Shown: piece after piece, positions 22,143-33,798 of the stretch
How the letters are laid out: each line of letters starts with the position of its first letter
Position numbering within the stretch: the stretch's first letter is position 1
Assembly (NCBI GenBank): GCA_963970005.1
Contig: CAXAMN010004002.1
Span: 1,579,097-1,643,096 of the forward strand
Origin: Durusdinium trenchii
Lineage: Eukaryota > Sar > Dinophyceae > Suessiales > Symbiodiniaceae
Direction: 5' to 3'
DNA length: 64,000 nucleotides
Notes under the pieces: generated by a model
Told to the model about the DNA's origin: nothing
The model's database searches: none
Seen by the model: the letters and a program-made list of their open reading frames with translations, nothing else
Made by a program: the position numbers and the translations under genes

Positions 22143-25100
22143 GGTCACCGGGGCGAGGAGCACATCCTGCACCGACCTCATCCCAAAGCGCCGGACCCCC
22201 GGCTGCTGCGTGTGGCCAACGACGACCGCGAGGGATTCATGTCGGTGGGGACCAGTGGTTGGCACGTGGATGGAGTCCCTCGCAAGCAGCCGCCGGGGAG
22301 GTTTTGTTGTGATGTTTTGGGGGAACGAATGGACATTTAGATCTCCAGTGTAAGATGGCTCACGGTGAGCATGGAGATGTCAGGAATGTCTCCAGTCAAT
22401 TCAAGATTCATCATTTCTATGTCAGTAATTTTCCAAGTCACTTACGCTGATGATGGAGTTTGTTCGGCCAAAATGCTTGTTCCAAAGGACGTTGACGGCA
22501 GGGCAGCAGATCAGTCCCACCAAAGAGAAATATTGAAAAATAAAACACATTCGCGTATATACACTGTTAAGATATATTTTTATTACTTGCTAAATCGAAC
22601 ATACATACTTATTCCATATATACCGACATGCTGGAGGAAAAAACTTCACATGATCTACGAAGAGATACTCAGCTGACACGACTAGACTATAAGCTTGTTT
22701 CGCGATTCTTCCTGAAGGGATTGCGATCGAACCGAACTGACTGGCTCCGCCAAAGACACTTGGCTGGCAGCGCGCCAAAGACACCTCACGCGACGCGGCT
22801 CTGAACAGCCCCACCCGCGCGCGCGCGCGCTGTTCACGGATGTGGCAGGTGATGTTGCAGGCACCTTTTGCCGCGCAGACCATGCATCATTTACATGCGA
22901 TCCCCGGTGGTGATACTCTCTTCCTGGGCATGAAAGAGCTGCAGCTTGAGTTGAGTTTCATGGGTGGGTGGAGACTCCTGGAGATAGCGGATGCTGTGCT
23001 GGAGGAACGCAGGTGTCCATGTTTGGGTGCTGCTATTTGCATCTATTTGCTGCTGTTCTTTTTCAAGCCAGGAATCTGGGAAGAAGAACAACATTCATTC
23101 TCCAGGAGTAGAGAAATCGGAGCTTTAATGAGCTTTATGTTTCGTGCGTTTGGGTATATATCATATTGTATAAGCGTTTATTATAGCCGCTCCCTCAAAT
23201 ATTTCTGAGTGGCTCCCACATGGTCCTTACCCAAGGAGCCATTGTTTATGTTTGGGGAAGTGGCGTCCGGTTAAACCATGGTCCTGTGTCGGTCCGGTTC
23301 TTGAAGCCTCAAGTGGTCTCACTGCTCGAGGTATCACTCGATGGATGAAGACTTGAGAGAGCTTTGTGATCGCCTATGGTTTGTGTCAGGCATCTCGGAG
23401 ACCGTCGTTGATGGCGCGGGGCCCGGAACCACATGTTTGTTCTTTTTTGTTGTGTGTGTGTGTCTTGAGGGGCCAGCCCCCACGAAGAAGAAACACAAAC
23501 ATCCACAAAAACCGTGTGGTTGGAGTCCCGGTTGGAGGTGTTTATGTCAATGCATTTTGATTTTGAGCCCCACCATCCTGCAGTCCGGTGTTTTCTTTCG
23601 AACAAGAGGCTTATGGGTTCAGGATTCTGCGGCACAATATAAATCCACCTGTTTGTGTCCACCGTTTTCTCAAGTTTGATGTTGTTCCAAGCTCGCTTCC
23701 TCCCTCGGGCTCCCCACACAGACAGTGTGGGAGCCACTCACTGATGGCTATCCTCTAGTTGATTTGGATCCAACCGACCAGCCGCACCAAATCTCAGGAG
23801 TTGGAGATGATCTTCAGCAAGGGGAAGGCCAGATGTCCCTGCTCCCGCTGGTCTATGATCACCCCTTCCGCGGCGACAAGACCATGTGCTTTCACCTGGG
23901 TCAGACCTACTGTTTGGGCTTCATCGAAGAGGCGGCAGGGACTGTGAGATCTTCTGACCAAAACTGTTGCCTCAAAGTGAGGACTTCCGCAACCCACTAG
24001 GCTGATCAGTATTCTAAGGATTGCGTGTAGAATGGTAGTGCAAGGGCTCACACATGATCCAAGATTGCCCTTCTAACTCTTGGGCTTGATCATCTCACTT
24101 GAAATCCACAGACCCAGCTCCTCAAATCCTGCTTGCACGCAAACAGTGCGCCTGCCCATTTGTATGCCATACGTGGCATTTTCGTGAGACTTCCATGAGG
24201 TGCCATTGGATGTGGTGATGGAGATGTTTGCCAACGTGATGACACGTGGGGATGGCCTCTTGAAAGGGGCCCGAGCGCAGCTCCAAAGGATCTTGGCGGG
24301 GCCTGAGAACAACTGTCCCTCCCAGTGCCTGGGCGAAGAACAAGGAGTGAAGCCAGGGAGGCGGGCCGGATAAAACAAACAAACTACATAACAAACTCTG
24401 CTTGGGGCAGAAGGGCATGTGCCCAGGCACCGGCCTGTTTGGGACTGGCGTATTGACCTACATTGACCCCTGACATCAACCACCCCAATGTAGGTAAATA
24501 TGCCAGTCCCATGGAGTGTTTGGGGTGTATCGCTCTTTACTCACAAATTCGTCAGGCTATCTATAAGTTCACAGCACTGTACCAGCTGCCAGGCGCCATG
24601 AGGACTGCTGAGTCGTCCCCTCCACAGTGATGTCCTGAGGTTCCGCTTTCTGCCGGCGCTGCCGGTGCAGGAATCCCTGCAGAAGGCCATTGATGGGATG
24701 GACCCCACATTGCGCGCGCAGGCCATCACAAAGGTTGATGCTTGGAATTGATGTGGATGTGCCAGAATTTGTTTCAGGGAACATTTGGAGGAAACCCATA
24801 GTTGTTGGATGAACACAATGGTTTCCTGTAGATGTTCCATTAAACCAGTTTTGGGATCACGGCTTACAACCAATTCACAAGAGAAAGGTGAGGTGGACAT
24901 CCGGAGGTCATGTCCGCCTGGAGAATCGGGAGAATACCCTCTAATTACTTCTTTACAAAGCAGCCAGTTTGGGGTTTATACATTGAACACATCCATTGAT
25001 GAAGGGCTTCCTGGCTGCAGGAATGGGAGCGAGGGGACTTGGCCTTGATCGACAACATGGCACTTGCTGCTGGGCTGCCGGAGTTCAACTGGTTTTTTAC

Positions 25101-25926
25101 ATCCCACAGGCCATGAACAGCGGGTGGTGTAGAGTGACATAAAAGAGCCATCTAGGTGGTGGTACAAGGAGCCAAAATTGGAAAGACATGGTATATGATA
25201 TACGGATATACTGATATACTGTATATACCTGGAGTCTCAAAGTACTTCAGAAAATGAGTACAAGTACCTGTTTTCATAGGGTCATGTCCCATTTTCTAAA
25301 GTACTTTGGAGGGTCCAGGTACGCATATGTTCATCTCAGCAGGTGGTGTTGAAGGTCGTAGACTAGTTTTGAAGGTCGTAGACCTTCAACAATGCCGGTG
25401 GCCCGGATAAGTTTATTTCCTATTTAAAGGTCTAGCACACTTGATATATTTAAAGTTCATCAGGGTTGTCCCAGTTGGTTGGTACACTCGGGAAGAGTTC
25501 GGAAGTCCTTTACAACCCCAGCGGTGGACCGCTATCAGTGGATTGTTTGAGGCTCATTTGCCTGCGCCGGGGACGCAGACTCTACCCTTAGTGACTTGGA
25601 AAACAGAAGAATTTGAACTGTTCCATGTGGCACTTGCCCCCGCCCCCAAAAAGGTCCAGAGCATATGAAATGATGTTTTGCAGGATGTGCCACTAGAGCC
25701 TCCAGAATGCAACAATCACTCACAGAAAAAGCCGTGTCATGTCTTTGCGCTTGCGAGTCTTCCACCTCAGGTAAGTGGCTTGCGAGTCTTCCACCGCACC
25801 ACCATGACCAACCCATCTGCGGTGCCGCGGAATCTGCGCGGTGCCAGCGCGGTACTGCTGGCGGGACCACGAAAGGATGGGCCAACTTCAGATGAGGCGG
25901 TGCAGGAGCGGGTGCGAAACTGGTGA
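22143..25926 (+). CDS. TauD/TfdA-type Fe(II)/2-oxoglutarate dioxygenase gene, partial
   Basis: At least three plus-strand exons fit one dioxygenase. Exon 22143-22300 follows a TAG acceptor and encodes RLLRVANDDREGFMSVGT then SGWHVDG, the TauD-type strand that carries the H-x-D iron ligands (His codon 22263, Asp codon 22269); a GT donor follows. Exon 23833 to about 23940 encodes SLLPLVYDHPFRGDKTMCF, matching the HPLVxxHPxTG block. An exon from 25771 encodes GLRVFHRTT near the C terminus and stops at 25924. A 63-nt block at 24671-24733 (QKAIDGMDPTLRAQ, between AG and GT) may be a further exon. The family uses iron, O2 and 2-oxoglutarate to hydroxylate small molecules; the substrate here is unknown. 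The N-terminal exons and the second iron His were not located. Confidence 0.6.
22817..22830. repeat. (GC)n run
   Basis: A run of about 14 alternating G and C bases, a potential Z-DNA tract, lies in an intron of the dioxygenase gene. Confidence 0.8.
24440..24511. mobile_element. Short inverted-repeat element, family A copy 1
   Basis: A 72-bp hairpin with ends TGGGACTGGC and GCCAGTCCCA. The arms continue through ACCTACATTG and CAATGTAGGT. It is nearly identical to the copy at 31093-31164. It is non-coding and lies in an intron of the dioxygenase gene. Confidence 0.85.
25226..25321. repeat. Hairpin element, single copy
   Basis: The left arm begins TACCTGGAGTCTCAAAGTAC and the right arm ends AAGTACTTTGGAGGGTCCAGGTA in the complementary sense. 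About 30 bases pair with a few mismatches. A second small inverted repeat, GTTGAAGGTC to GACCTTCAAC, follows at 25348-25390. Confidence 0.65.
25751..25796 (+). repeat. 17-bp duplication spanning a splice-like site
   Basis: CTTGCGAGTCTTCCACC occurs at 25750-25766 and again at 25779-25795. Between them lies CTCAG then GTAAGT, which can be read as an acceptor or as a consensus donor. Which copy is exonic is unclear. Confidence 0.7.
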
Positions 25927-26446
25927 GATATGGTGAGAATGGGTGGGGAGGTCTAGGAAGTGAACTTCTACAGGTGGCCCCTGCAGGATGATACTGCCCT
26001 TACGGCAGCTGAACCGGCAGTTTGGTTGCCAGATAGCCCAGGATTGATTCTGTGAGGGGACTTGATTGGTCTAAAGACGAGAGGTCCAAACCGTAGGGTG
26101 TTCAGTCAGGAGTTGAACCCATGGAAGTCGTTTTAGTCATGGTAGACCTTTGACTTCAACTGTTTAAACCTTTTCTCAAGTAGATTGGCAACCCTCTTTG
26201 AAACAATCACGGAAGCCGCAAATAGCCAATGATTGGAAAACAACATCGTCATGGCGTGTTCCGCCGACGGTGAGTGTTTGAGGAAGCCATACTGTAGCAG
26301 GTTTCACGTGGTCCTACCACTAGTTTTTCTCAGAAAATTTGTAAATTTGTACGAATTACCAACTATTGATCGCTCAAAGGTGATTTTTTGGCGTGACCTT
26401 GCGTCCTGACTGTCATGGCTGGACGGATGGGCCACATCCTCCGCAG

Positions 26447-26519
26447 GATCCAGATGCCATGCGGGACATCCTCCGCGCAGTGATGGCGGCCACGCCCATC
26501 AACGTTGACGAGCTGGGAG
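26447..26519 (+). CDS. Exon, helical peptide
   Basis: A 73-nt block between a CCGCAG acceptor and a GTGGGG donor encodes MRDILRAVMAATPINVDELG without a stop. Good borders and a helical, coding-like sequence support an exon. No domain is recognised. It lies 0.5 kb after the dioxygenase stop and may start the next gene's chain of exons. Confidence 0.45.
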
Positions 26520-26985
26520 GTGGGGGTGGTGTTGCTGGGGCGGGAGGTCATAGAAGTCCCTGAGTCATGCTTGTGACGCCGCTGAGTCGTTGTAGATTCT
26601 AAGGAGGTGACACTGCTGTGAAATTCTCATAACCACGATCATGCAAATCGGACGTCCTGCAAGGCAACGTACACACCTCTAAGACCATCTTCGGAGTGTA
26701 TGTACCTGGACCCTACGGGACTGACCTTCTACTGACCCTCTGAAGGGTTCAGAGGGGGCAGAGTCCATGAAGCATTCCAAAGTCCCTCCTTCATCAACTG
26801 TGCAAGCTGTGTTTGCCCAGAGGCCTTCCAGTTCAGGCAAACGGCCATCACCGGGATGTTGAACCGCAGATTTCCAGTTGGTTCCTATGCAGTTGACGAC
26901 AGCAACAACATCAACAGCCTCCCCAAAGCCAACAAGGGTCCTCCTTCCACCATTGGGATGCCAACATCTAATGAAGGCCTAGCCG

Positions 26986-27168
26986 GTTCTTTTGACGTTA
27001 CCACCCGAAAGCATGTTCCTTGGTGGCACCCGACTCCTCCAGACCCCAGGCGACCAGCGTGGGGGGGACCTGCAGATGCCCAAGAACATCCCCGCGCGCG
27101 ACGAAGCCTTGAGGGCCTTGGAGGAAACTCAGCAGCCGTGGCTTGGATGCAGAAAGAGGAGTTCGTGA
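26986..27168 (+). CDS. Exon ending in a stop or donor
   Basis: An open stretch reads PPESMFLGGTRLLQTPGDQR, then MPKNIPARDEALRALEETQ, and reaches TGA at 27166-27168. Its composition is much more protein-like than the other two frames. An exon end before the stop is possible. Function unknown. Confidence 0.4.
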   Translation, partial: VLLTLPPESMFLGGTRLLQTPGDQRGGDLQMPKNIPARDEALRALEETQQPWLGCRKRSS

Positions 27169-27782
27169 CGAGCAGTTGGTGATCTTGAATGAACTGATAC
27201 AACCGCTGCTTGAGCCGTTCTTTTTTTCTGATCACTCAATAGCTGTCCATGACACATGGAGGACTTGAAGCTGCTCAAAAAAGCTTGGGTGGACGTCCTA
27301 ACTCCAGAATTTCTATGGCTTTCTTCAGTTTGATCCATCCCTCATGGCCTGCAGCAAAGAAACACCACACATAATATACGTAGAACTTGGGTTTGTCCTA
27401 TTATCTGCAACAGTGGCTGCAACAGTCAGTAAAACACACACACAAAAACATTATCCACTGTTGCTGGCACTCGTAATATGATAGGAAGTAAGCAACATAA
27501 GCATGCCGGCAGCTTCTTTTCGTTTGTCGGCATCCAGCATTTGCAGAAGCTGCTTAAACCTGTTTCTACCGAAATATGTTGGCTTGATTGATCATTTGCA
27601 TCATTTGCATACTTGTGTTGGCTCTGGTGCATGTCAGCTCATCATCCAGGTTGGATTTGCTGAAGGTCGTGGATGCTGAACTGGAGGCCTTTTGCCGGCC
27701 CGGGTTTTGGATAGTGACTAGTTGCCTTCCCATTGGGAGCCTGGCGCTTTTGTGGCCTGTCCCTTACCCTCCCTGCAACACA

Positions 27783-27855
27783 CATGGAAGTGGACAACCC
27801 CCTGTTTGTAGAGGAGAATGAATGGTCTTTGCAGGGGCCATTGTCCACTTCCATG
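27783..27855. mobile_element. Short inverted-repeat element, family C copy 1
   Basis: CATGGAAGTGGACAA (27783-27797) pairs exactly with TTGTCCACTTCCATG (27841-27855) around a 43-base loop containing CCCTGTTTGTAGAGGAGAA. The copies at 47875, 56390 and 34011 share the arm core and loop style. Confidence 0.75.
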
Positions 27856-28200
27856 ATTGTTGGAGAGAGGGTAGTTGATCTGGGTGGCCCAAGGCCGCAG
27901 TATGGCTTTAGGGCCCAAGATGCCCTTTTGCGGGTGGCTTCAATTCCAGATGAACTCCAAGCTGCTGCAATCTCCCGGGACTTCGGTGGGCTTCTGAGTT
28001 TAGCGGTTCTTGCTGGACTGAGAACCTCCAAACACTTTTCTTGGTTAAAAACAGAAACTCCTAATCTGTTGACTTAAATAAAAACAACCTCCCTCACCCC
28101 TTCATCCATCTCCGATTGAATGCCTCCACCGTGGCCTGGATTGATCTACCAAGCCTCGCGAACTCGCGAACTCGTTCACCTCGCGAGGCGGCCGATGGGC

Positions 28201-28286
28201 AGAGCCGTGAGATCTTTGGAAAGACCTTGAAGAAGTTGCTGCGAGAGTACCACCCAGATCGATGCCTGGAAGATGAGAACTACAAC
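28201..28286 (+). CDS. Exon with J-domain-like HPD motif
   Basis: The block begins near a GGGCAG acceptor and ends before GTCATA. It encodes FGKTLKKLLREYHPDR followed by an acidic CLEDENYN. The helix-HPD arrangement is that of J domains, in which His-Pro-Asp stimulates Hsp70 ATPase. Only one helix and the HPD (codons 28251-28259) are present; the rest would be on other exons. It could instead be a chance HPD in a dinoflagellate-specific protein. Confidence 0.4.
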
Positions 28287-28399
28287 GTCATAAATATATG
28301 TGCCCATATGGGCCCTTCTGGATATATTATACATAGTAGTTTAACAAGTGTTTTGTTCGCTTTCTGAGTCTTTCGGACGTTTTTGGGGCTGTAGCTGCG

Positions 28400-28490
28400 C
28401 TTCAGTTCTTGAGCTCGCTGAGGAAACCAAAGCCGCACGAAGCAAGCGGTTCCGATCTTCCGGTATCTCTGGCGGCTGCACAAGGAACGG
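28400..28490 (+). CDS. Possible exon after the HPD exon
   Basis: The plus-strand frame VLELAEETKAARSKRFRSSG is open, charged and follows an AG. It may be the next exon of the HPD-containing gene. No domain is recognised and the borders are not fixed. Confidence 0.3.
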
Positions 28491-28904
28491 GGACGAACAC
28501 ACCCATGGGATCATACGAACGTCGATAGATGACAGGAACGACCACCAGATGTCATGTGTTTTGAAGGTCTTTTTGTCCTGTGTTTGAAGGTCTTTGGGAA
28601 GCTTGGTCGGCCCAAGCCATCATGGCAGCTTGCAGGTGGCAATTGGGAGGTTTCCTCAGCGGGCCACACGGATGGGGTCGGTCATGGGGTCGGTCGGAGT
28701 TCAGTCTGGGTGAAGCGTGGGCAAGAGGATCCACATGTGGGCATGTCGGGGGGATTTCGAAGTGTTTCTTTGAAGAGAAGAAGAAACCATATCTCACAAT
28801 AGCTCATTGCTTTAAACACTTAACCTGTATATAAGTCTACAGAGCTGAAACCATTGCTTTCAACATCGGCCGGCAGCACTTCTAAACCGTTCCTCCAGGA
28901 GCAA

Positions 28905-29013
28905 GGAAGAGCTGCGAGTGCCATGGCGCCCACCAAGGGCCGCGTGGTGGATCGCTTGCGCCAGAAGGCTTCGAAGATCACCGTGGGCGACGTCGTGGGC
29001 TGAAGTGAGGCGA
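28905..29013 (+). CDS. Short terminal exon
   Basis: An open frame after an AG near 28900 encodes APTKGRVVDRLRQKASK then ITVGDVVG and a TGA (29001-29003). It is basic and helical and could end the gene to its left. A GTGGGC before the stop could also be a donor. The sequence just downstream is a GACGTC-rich tract. Confidence 0.35.
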
Positions 29014-30417
29014 CGTCGACGGCGACGTCCTGCGACGTCCTGCGGCGTCCTGCGATGCCTCGGACGGTGCAGAGTCGACGGCGATGGCAGACAGGTCGAC
29101 GTGGATGTGAACCTATATATAGCATCACAGGTCACAGGCTTTTGTCAAATTGAGACGTGTGAAAACTTTGTGGAGATATGTGATTCTGGAGACGCATGGG
29201 TTGTTTGCCTTTTTCAATGAATTGACACCTGTTGGTCACACATGACCGGAGTTTCGGGTTGTTGTTACAGTTTTAACTCAATCAGGTACATCAACATGAT
29301 CCAAAGAGCCATTCCCCGAGGTCTTTGGATCTCAAGCCGGGTTCGTGAGTGGATTCTGGTTCTGTGTCCTATCAGTGGATCGTTTGCCTTCCGAAATAAC
29401 TCAGGTGGATAGATGGGGGATGGATGGTCTTTGGCACTTGTTTGTACTGACAGGTGGAAAATAGAGATGTTTGATATGCAATCCCATGGGCCATGGGTGT
29501 CAGGAGATCCCTCTAGGTCGTGTAGGGAGTCCAGCTAGGACACTCAAGGGACGTGGAGCTTGTCCGAGTCGGCCGGAGCCACCAGTTCATCGCCTGGAGC
29601 CACCAGTCAGCCGGAGCGCTCCATCGATGCTTTTTTGGGGGGTGGACCACGGGAAGGTAACTCACATAGACCAACCTGCACACTCAAGCGAAAAATTCTC
29701 GGAAGATTTGTTGATGTGTGATTGAAGGTTGGGTGAAGATGGGGGTCTTCCCTCATAGATGCACTCCTGAAATCATCATGCTTAAAAATCATGGAGTTCA
29801 CCCTTCACCAGTTTGGTCTTCGGATTTCATGTTGTGGGCCATAGCAGCCCACGTTGGCCCATGGATGATTTCAGGGATTGTATCGGTTGGCAATCGGATG
29901 GACCGGACCCTCATGTTCCAGACCTTGATCCTTCTCGTGTCCTTCTCCCAGCGTCTCAGCGTGGGGCGCTTGCCAAGCGCGTTTCACCGCAAAACCCGTG
30001 CGTTTCCGGTGGGAGCCAAAAGCCGGTGCCGTTTAGAGAGTCTGCCGTTGAACTCGTTTTTTTGGGGGGGGAACAGGTTTTGGAGGATCAGGATCTAACT
30101 TTGGTGGCCCACCGAATTGCTCAATTGTACACACTTGGTCACTTGTTCGTCGTTCTGAGTTCTGGGGCCTCCAGCGTGCCAAGTTTCTTGGATGTACCTC
30201 TTCCATCCTTTCATCCCTCCATTGGATGTACCTCTTCCATCACTTTCCTTGGTGGTAAACATTTTCCATCCTTTATCACTTTCATCCACTTTCCGGTTAT
30301 GTTTATCACCACATGGCTGCATTGTTTATACTCACCAATTAGGCTCTCCAAATGGTTGGTGCCACATAATAAGCTGCAGGTGTTTGGTCCAAAGCGGACA
30401 GAAGCCTTTTTGAGCTG

Positions 30418-30452
30418 AGGAGAGAGAGAGAGAGAGAGAGAGACGGAGAGAA
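30418..30452. repeat. (AG)n microsatellite
   Basis: Twelve or so AG units followed by GACGGAGAG. Confidence 0.9.
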
Positions 30453-31092
30453 ATGCAACAGAAGCTTCTACTGTAACTTTTAATTTTGGCAGAGGAAACT
30501 AATGACTTATATTATAGGTGGTACTGTAGATCGTTTCTCTTTTTTGAGAGGGTGTGTATTTAGACAGACATGATTCATTATTTGATGACACCCTAGCAGG
30601 CCCTAGCATCACACTTATGACTTACGGCGTTCATCCCACGGTAGGCTATGTCCCTGTCTTGAAGCAGGGAAGGCTATTATGTGTTAGCTGTGCTCAACTA
30701 CAGTAAACAACACATGTGTTAGCTTATGCGATGTCCACCTCACTACAGGAATACAACATGCAATTATATGGATTATTCGTCATGTCCACCTCACTCTAGA
30801 TTTATAGCATGACGCTGAGCCTCTTTGAAAACGGTAGGCTATGTCCACCTCACAGCTTCGGAACGGTTTGTAAGAAAAGCATGCCGCATGCCTATATATT
30901 TGGCGACCTGGTCGGGTCTGAAACATCACCCATTCGTAATCCAAGCGCTTCCAATATATACTACTGTATTATATTCGTTATATTTACATAATATATATCC
31001 CAAAAAAGGGAGATGAAACCGAGGAACCATAGTACCCCACCGAGTGCAGTATGCGGCATACTGGGACCAACACAATACCCAGACACGACGAA

Positions 31093-31164
31093 TGGGACTG
31101 GCATATTGACCTACATTGACCCCTGACATCAACCACCCCAATGTAGGTAAATATGACAGTCCCA
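31093..31164. mobile_element. Short inverted-repeat element, family A copy 2
   Basis: 72 bp, the same orientation and nearly the same sequence as 24440-24511, including the loop TGACCCCTGACATCAACCAC. Only the arms differ by a few bases. The near identity of two distant copies suggests recent movement. Confidence 0.85.
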
Positions 31165-31620
31165 TGGAGTGGTTGGGCATTGATCCCCAAATAGATAGAA
31201 GCTGTTTCCAATACAATTTTAGTGGGAACCTACAAGTATACTTTTCTATCTATTGGGGGTCAATATGTTGATCTGAGTGACAAATTGCGACGTGCCACAC
31301 AAAATTGCCATGTTCCACCAAGGATTCATCACGTCCTGGTGCTCATCGTATGGTTGGTCACCTCAGACTGTTTGAAGAGTCACCGGCTGCATCACCAGGT
31401 GCCGGCTTTTGCGACACAGTCCCAGTCACGGCCATTGAGCATTTGACCTGATATGGGTAAGATCGCACATGATCACGCCATTTCAAGTCTTCTGCTTTGT
31501 TTTGACCATTGGTGTTTGTTCCTGTCTTCAATAGCAGTTTCTCCACACCCCATGACGCTGCCACCCCCACACCACACACGCAACATAGACAGTCAGCTTG
31601 TTGGTTGGTTTTCTCAGGTG

Positions 31621-31757
31621 GCAACTCACCCAGGGAGGTTATGCTCAGGGCCCTGCGACGATCTCCATGTTGCCCGGGCGCCCCAGGAGCGATCCGGTGG
31701 CGGGTGGAAAGCCATGGAAGCGGCGGGAAGCGGTCATTGAGTTCCATTGATTTGTAG
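31621..31757 (+). CDS. Possible exon
   Basis: After a TTCTCAG acceptor a frame encodes NSPREVMLRALRRSPCC and continues to TAG at 31755-31757. It is basic and unrecognised. A second frame over the same bases is also open, so the reading is uncertain. Confidence 0.25.
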
Positions 31758-31928
31758 TGGATGACCAGATCTGAAGATCCACGAATCTACTAGAGAGAGA
31801 GAGCGAGTAAATGGGTTTTGACACGAACTTATATAGATTGGGGTCCTCAGGAGTGATCCCCTCTTAACCCACTATAGCGGCATCGGGCTAGGGTATTCTA
31901 GGGGCCCACCCCGCCGAGGTCGCAAGAG

Positions 31929-32003
31929 TGCTGCTGCTGGTGTTGTTGGTGTTGGTGTTGGTGTTGGTGCTGGTGCTGTTGTTGTTGTTGTTGTTGTTGC
32001 TGG

Positions 32004-32034
<31 letters not shown>

Positions 32035-32036
32035 GG
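31929..32036. repeat. (GTT/GCT)n trinucleotide repeat
   Basis: About 108 bp of GTT with interspersed GCT and GGT units. It makes spurious frames: poly-Leu/Val on plus, poly-Gln or poly-Thr on minus. Confidence 0.95.
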
Positions 32037-32763
32037 AACCTCAAAAGAACCCAGAATCTTCCGCACCAGACAGCATCAGTTTCTTTACGCAGAGGCGTCA
32101 TGTTGATGCGTTGATTCACTCCACTCAACATGAACTGCCTGAAATGTCAACCGAGTTTCTGATCAACGAAACTCCGGCACTACACGGAAGGCCCAATCTT
32201 TCCATGCCCAGCGGCTTGATGGGGTTCAATGCATTCATCAGCTGCAGCCATTCCCAGCAGATTTGGGCTCAAAGGCGGGAAGGATTCCCAGGCTGGCCTG
32301 CATTCCTCGTGCTTCAGGCGATCGACCGGGCAGAGGGATCTGGATAACACTGGATAAGATCCTCAAATGGATTTCATGGGCTTGGCGGGAGGTCATTCCA
32401 AGATCCTAGCTGCCAAGTCAAAGATCTTAGCTGCTGATTACCTCGCTGGAGGTTCTTCGACGCAACCACTGACTATTTCAGCTAAAGTATGTTAATGTAC
32501 AAACTCTTGATCCAGAAAGCCCCTCCAGACATTGATTGTACCAACCTCTTCTTATAGGGGGCTGATGGATCAAGAGTCTTTGCAGGGAAACCGGCTTGTC
32601 AGGACGCTCATTGATGACCCAGTTCCGGCAAGCGGGAGGAACTTCTTCTTTGGAAAAGTAGCCCGAACCTTGGGTTGCGGACCTTTGCAGACCAGATTCT
32701 TTTTAGGGTTTTCTCCTTTGTACTACAGGCCCTGGCCAGGAATCGTCCGGTGATCACTGTCAG

Positions 32764-32835
32764 GAGGCGATGACGTACGCGGAGCTTTTGGAGGAGGTGA
32801 AGGAGAAGAAGGTGGCCAAGCTCATCGAGTACGAA
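32764..32835 (+). CDS. Exon, charged helical peptide
   Basis: A 72-nt block between a CAG acceptor and a GTTTGT donor encodes EAMTYAELLEEVKEKKVAKL then IEYE, in whole codons. The TYAELLEEV-x-KV pattern loosely recalls the N-terminal segment of FtsH proteases (YSxFLxxV-x-GKV). However, no ATPase or peptidase exon is found downstream, so I leave it unnamed. Confidence 0.45.
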
Positions 32836-33120
32836 GTTTGTAGCTTGGGACGACCGAGGTCCCGGTCTGGGGATGGGGAAGAAGTGAACGGTCCGTGAAA
32901 CGGACCGATCTGACCGACGGATGTGCGTTGGTCGACTGACTGTTTGAAGTCTGTTTGACTGATTTATAGCATGCTTGAATGACGATTGAAAGGCGAGCCG
33001 ACGTTCGAGAGGGGGTTGGAGCTGGCGTTCTCGCATGCGCATGCGCCCCTGTGAGCTTTGCCTGAGCTGCGGGGCTGGAGGGTGGATGCCAGATTTCACA
33101 ACTAAATGTCCGCATCAGAT

Positions 33121-33228
33121 ATAGTGGATTGAGAGTAGATGGCAAAATCCCCAAAAGGTGGTTTATATGGATCCCCATCTAAAAGACATATATAGGGGTT
33201 TGTGCCATCTACTCTGAAACCACTGTAG
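33121..33228. repeat. Hairpin element, single copy
   Basis: ATAGTGGATTGAGAGTAGAT at the left pairs, with some mismatches, with ATCTACTCTGAAACCACTGT at the right. The arms continue into GGCAAAATCCCC and GGGGTTTGTGCC. Confidence 0.6.
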
Positions 33229-33649
33229 AAGAACGATGATTTCATATGATTTCTCACTTGATTGATGTCTCCCAGGATGTGAAGCCAAGCCCAGCCAAGT
33301 TGCCACATGCTGCTTCTCAGGATTTGTCAAGGTTTTACGTCTCGTTGTTGCACCTCCCACGAGTGGGGTTGAGGCCCAACTAGAGCCTCCTGTTGCCCAT
33401 CCTCCTCTAATTCCCCACTCCTCTCTACAGTGGACCGGTGCCCAGGCTAGGAACATGTTGGACGTGGGATGGAAGCATTTGCAAGTCCACTCTGCTGTCT
33501 GCTACCGTTCACGAAAGAAATGCGGCACCGCTGACATAAGAACACTCATACGATGGAAATGACATTGTTTTTTTTTATCGGCTCCACTTTTCAATCACAT
33601 GTTTTTTCCATAAACCTCATGTTACTCTCGTGTTCATTCGATTCTGAAG

Positions 33650-33729
33650 GCCCAAGTGGCCTCAGGCACTCCCAAGATCGCCAAAGACCTTCTTGAAAAG
33701 ATCTCCAAGTCTCCCGGCAGAAGCTTCTG
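33650..33729 (+). CDS. Exon, helical peptide with stop
   Basis: After a TGAAG acceptor the frame encodes AQVASGTPKIAKDLLEKISK then SPGRSF and TGA. It is helical and charged. The real exon may end at the Lys before the Ser-Pro-Gly tail. Unrecognised. Confidence 0.4.
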
Positions 33730-33798
33730 ACCTTCGCAGTCGGCCGAGGAACTCGGCATCGTTAAATCCATTTAGCCTGGTGGTGGGATCTTTATTGT

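Larger units (their letters stand above)
29015..31620. other. Spacer or intron sequence, no gene supported
   Basis: About 2.6 kb with no exon I can defend. It holds an (AG)n run at 30420-30443, a family A hairpin at 31093, and partial inverted repeats (for example GTGGGCC to GGCCCAC near 29835). A frame at 29813-30418 has some protein-like sequence (ESAVELVFLGGEQVLEDQD), but its borders and frame are uncertain. Confidence 0.5.

Noticed and set aside
22066..22353. Pro/Gly/Arg-rich plus frame starting MSPVLVGRPPGG
   Set aside because: A different frame over 22143-22300 encodes the TauD-type GTSGWHVDG segment, which is far more specific.
31928..32347. Plus-strand frame starting with poly-Leu/Val
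   Set aside because: The first third is a translated GTT/GCT repeat. The rest has no splice-like borders that I trust.
32764..32835. FtsH protease N-terminal exon
   Set aside because: Resemblance covers about 20 residues, and no AAA ATPase or zinc-peptidase exon was seen downstream.
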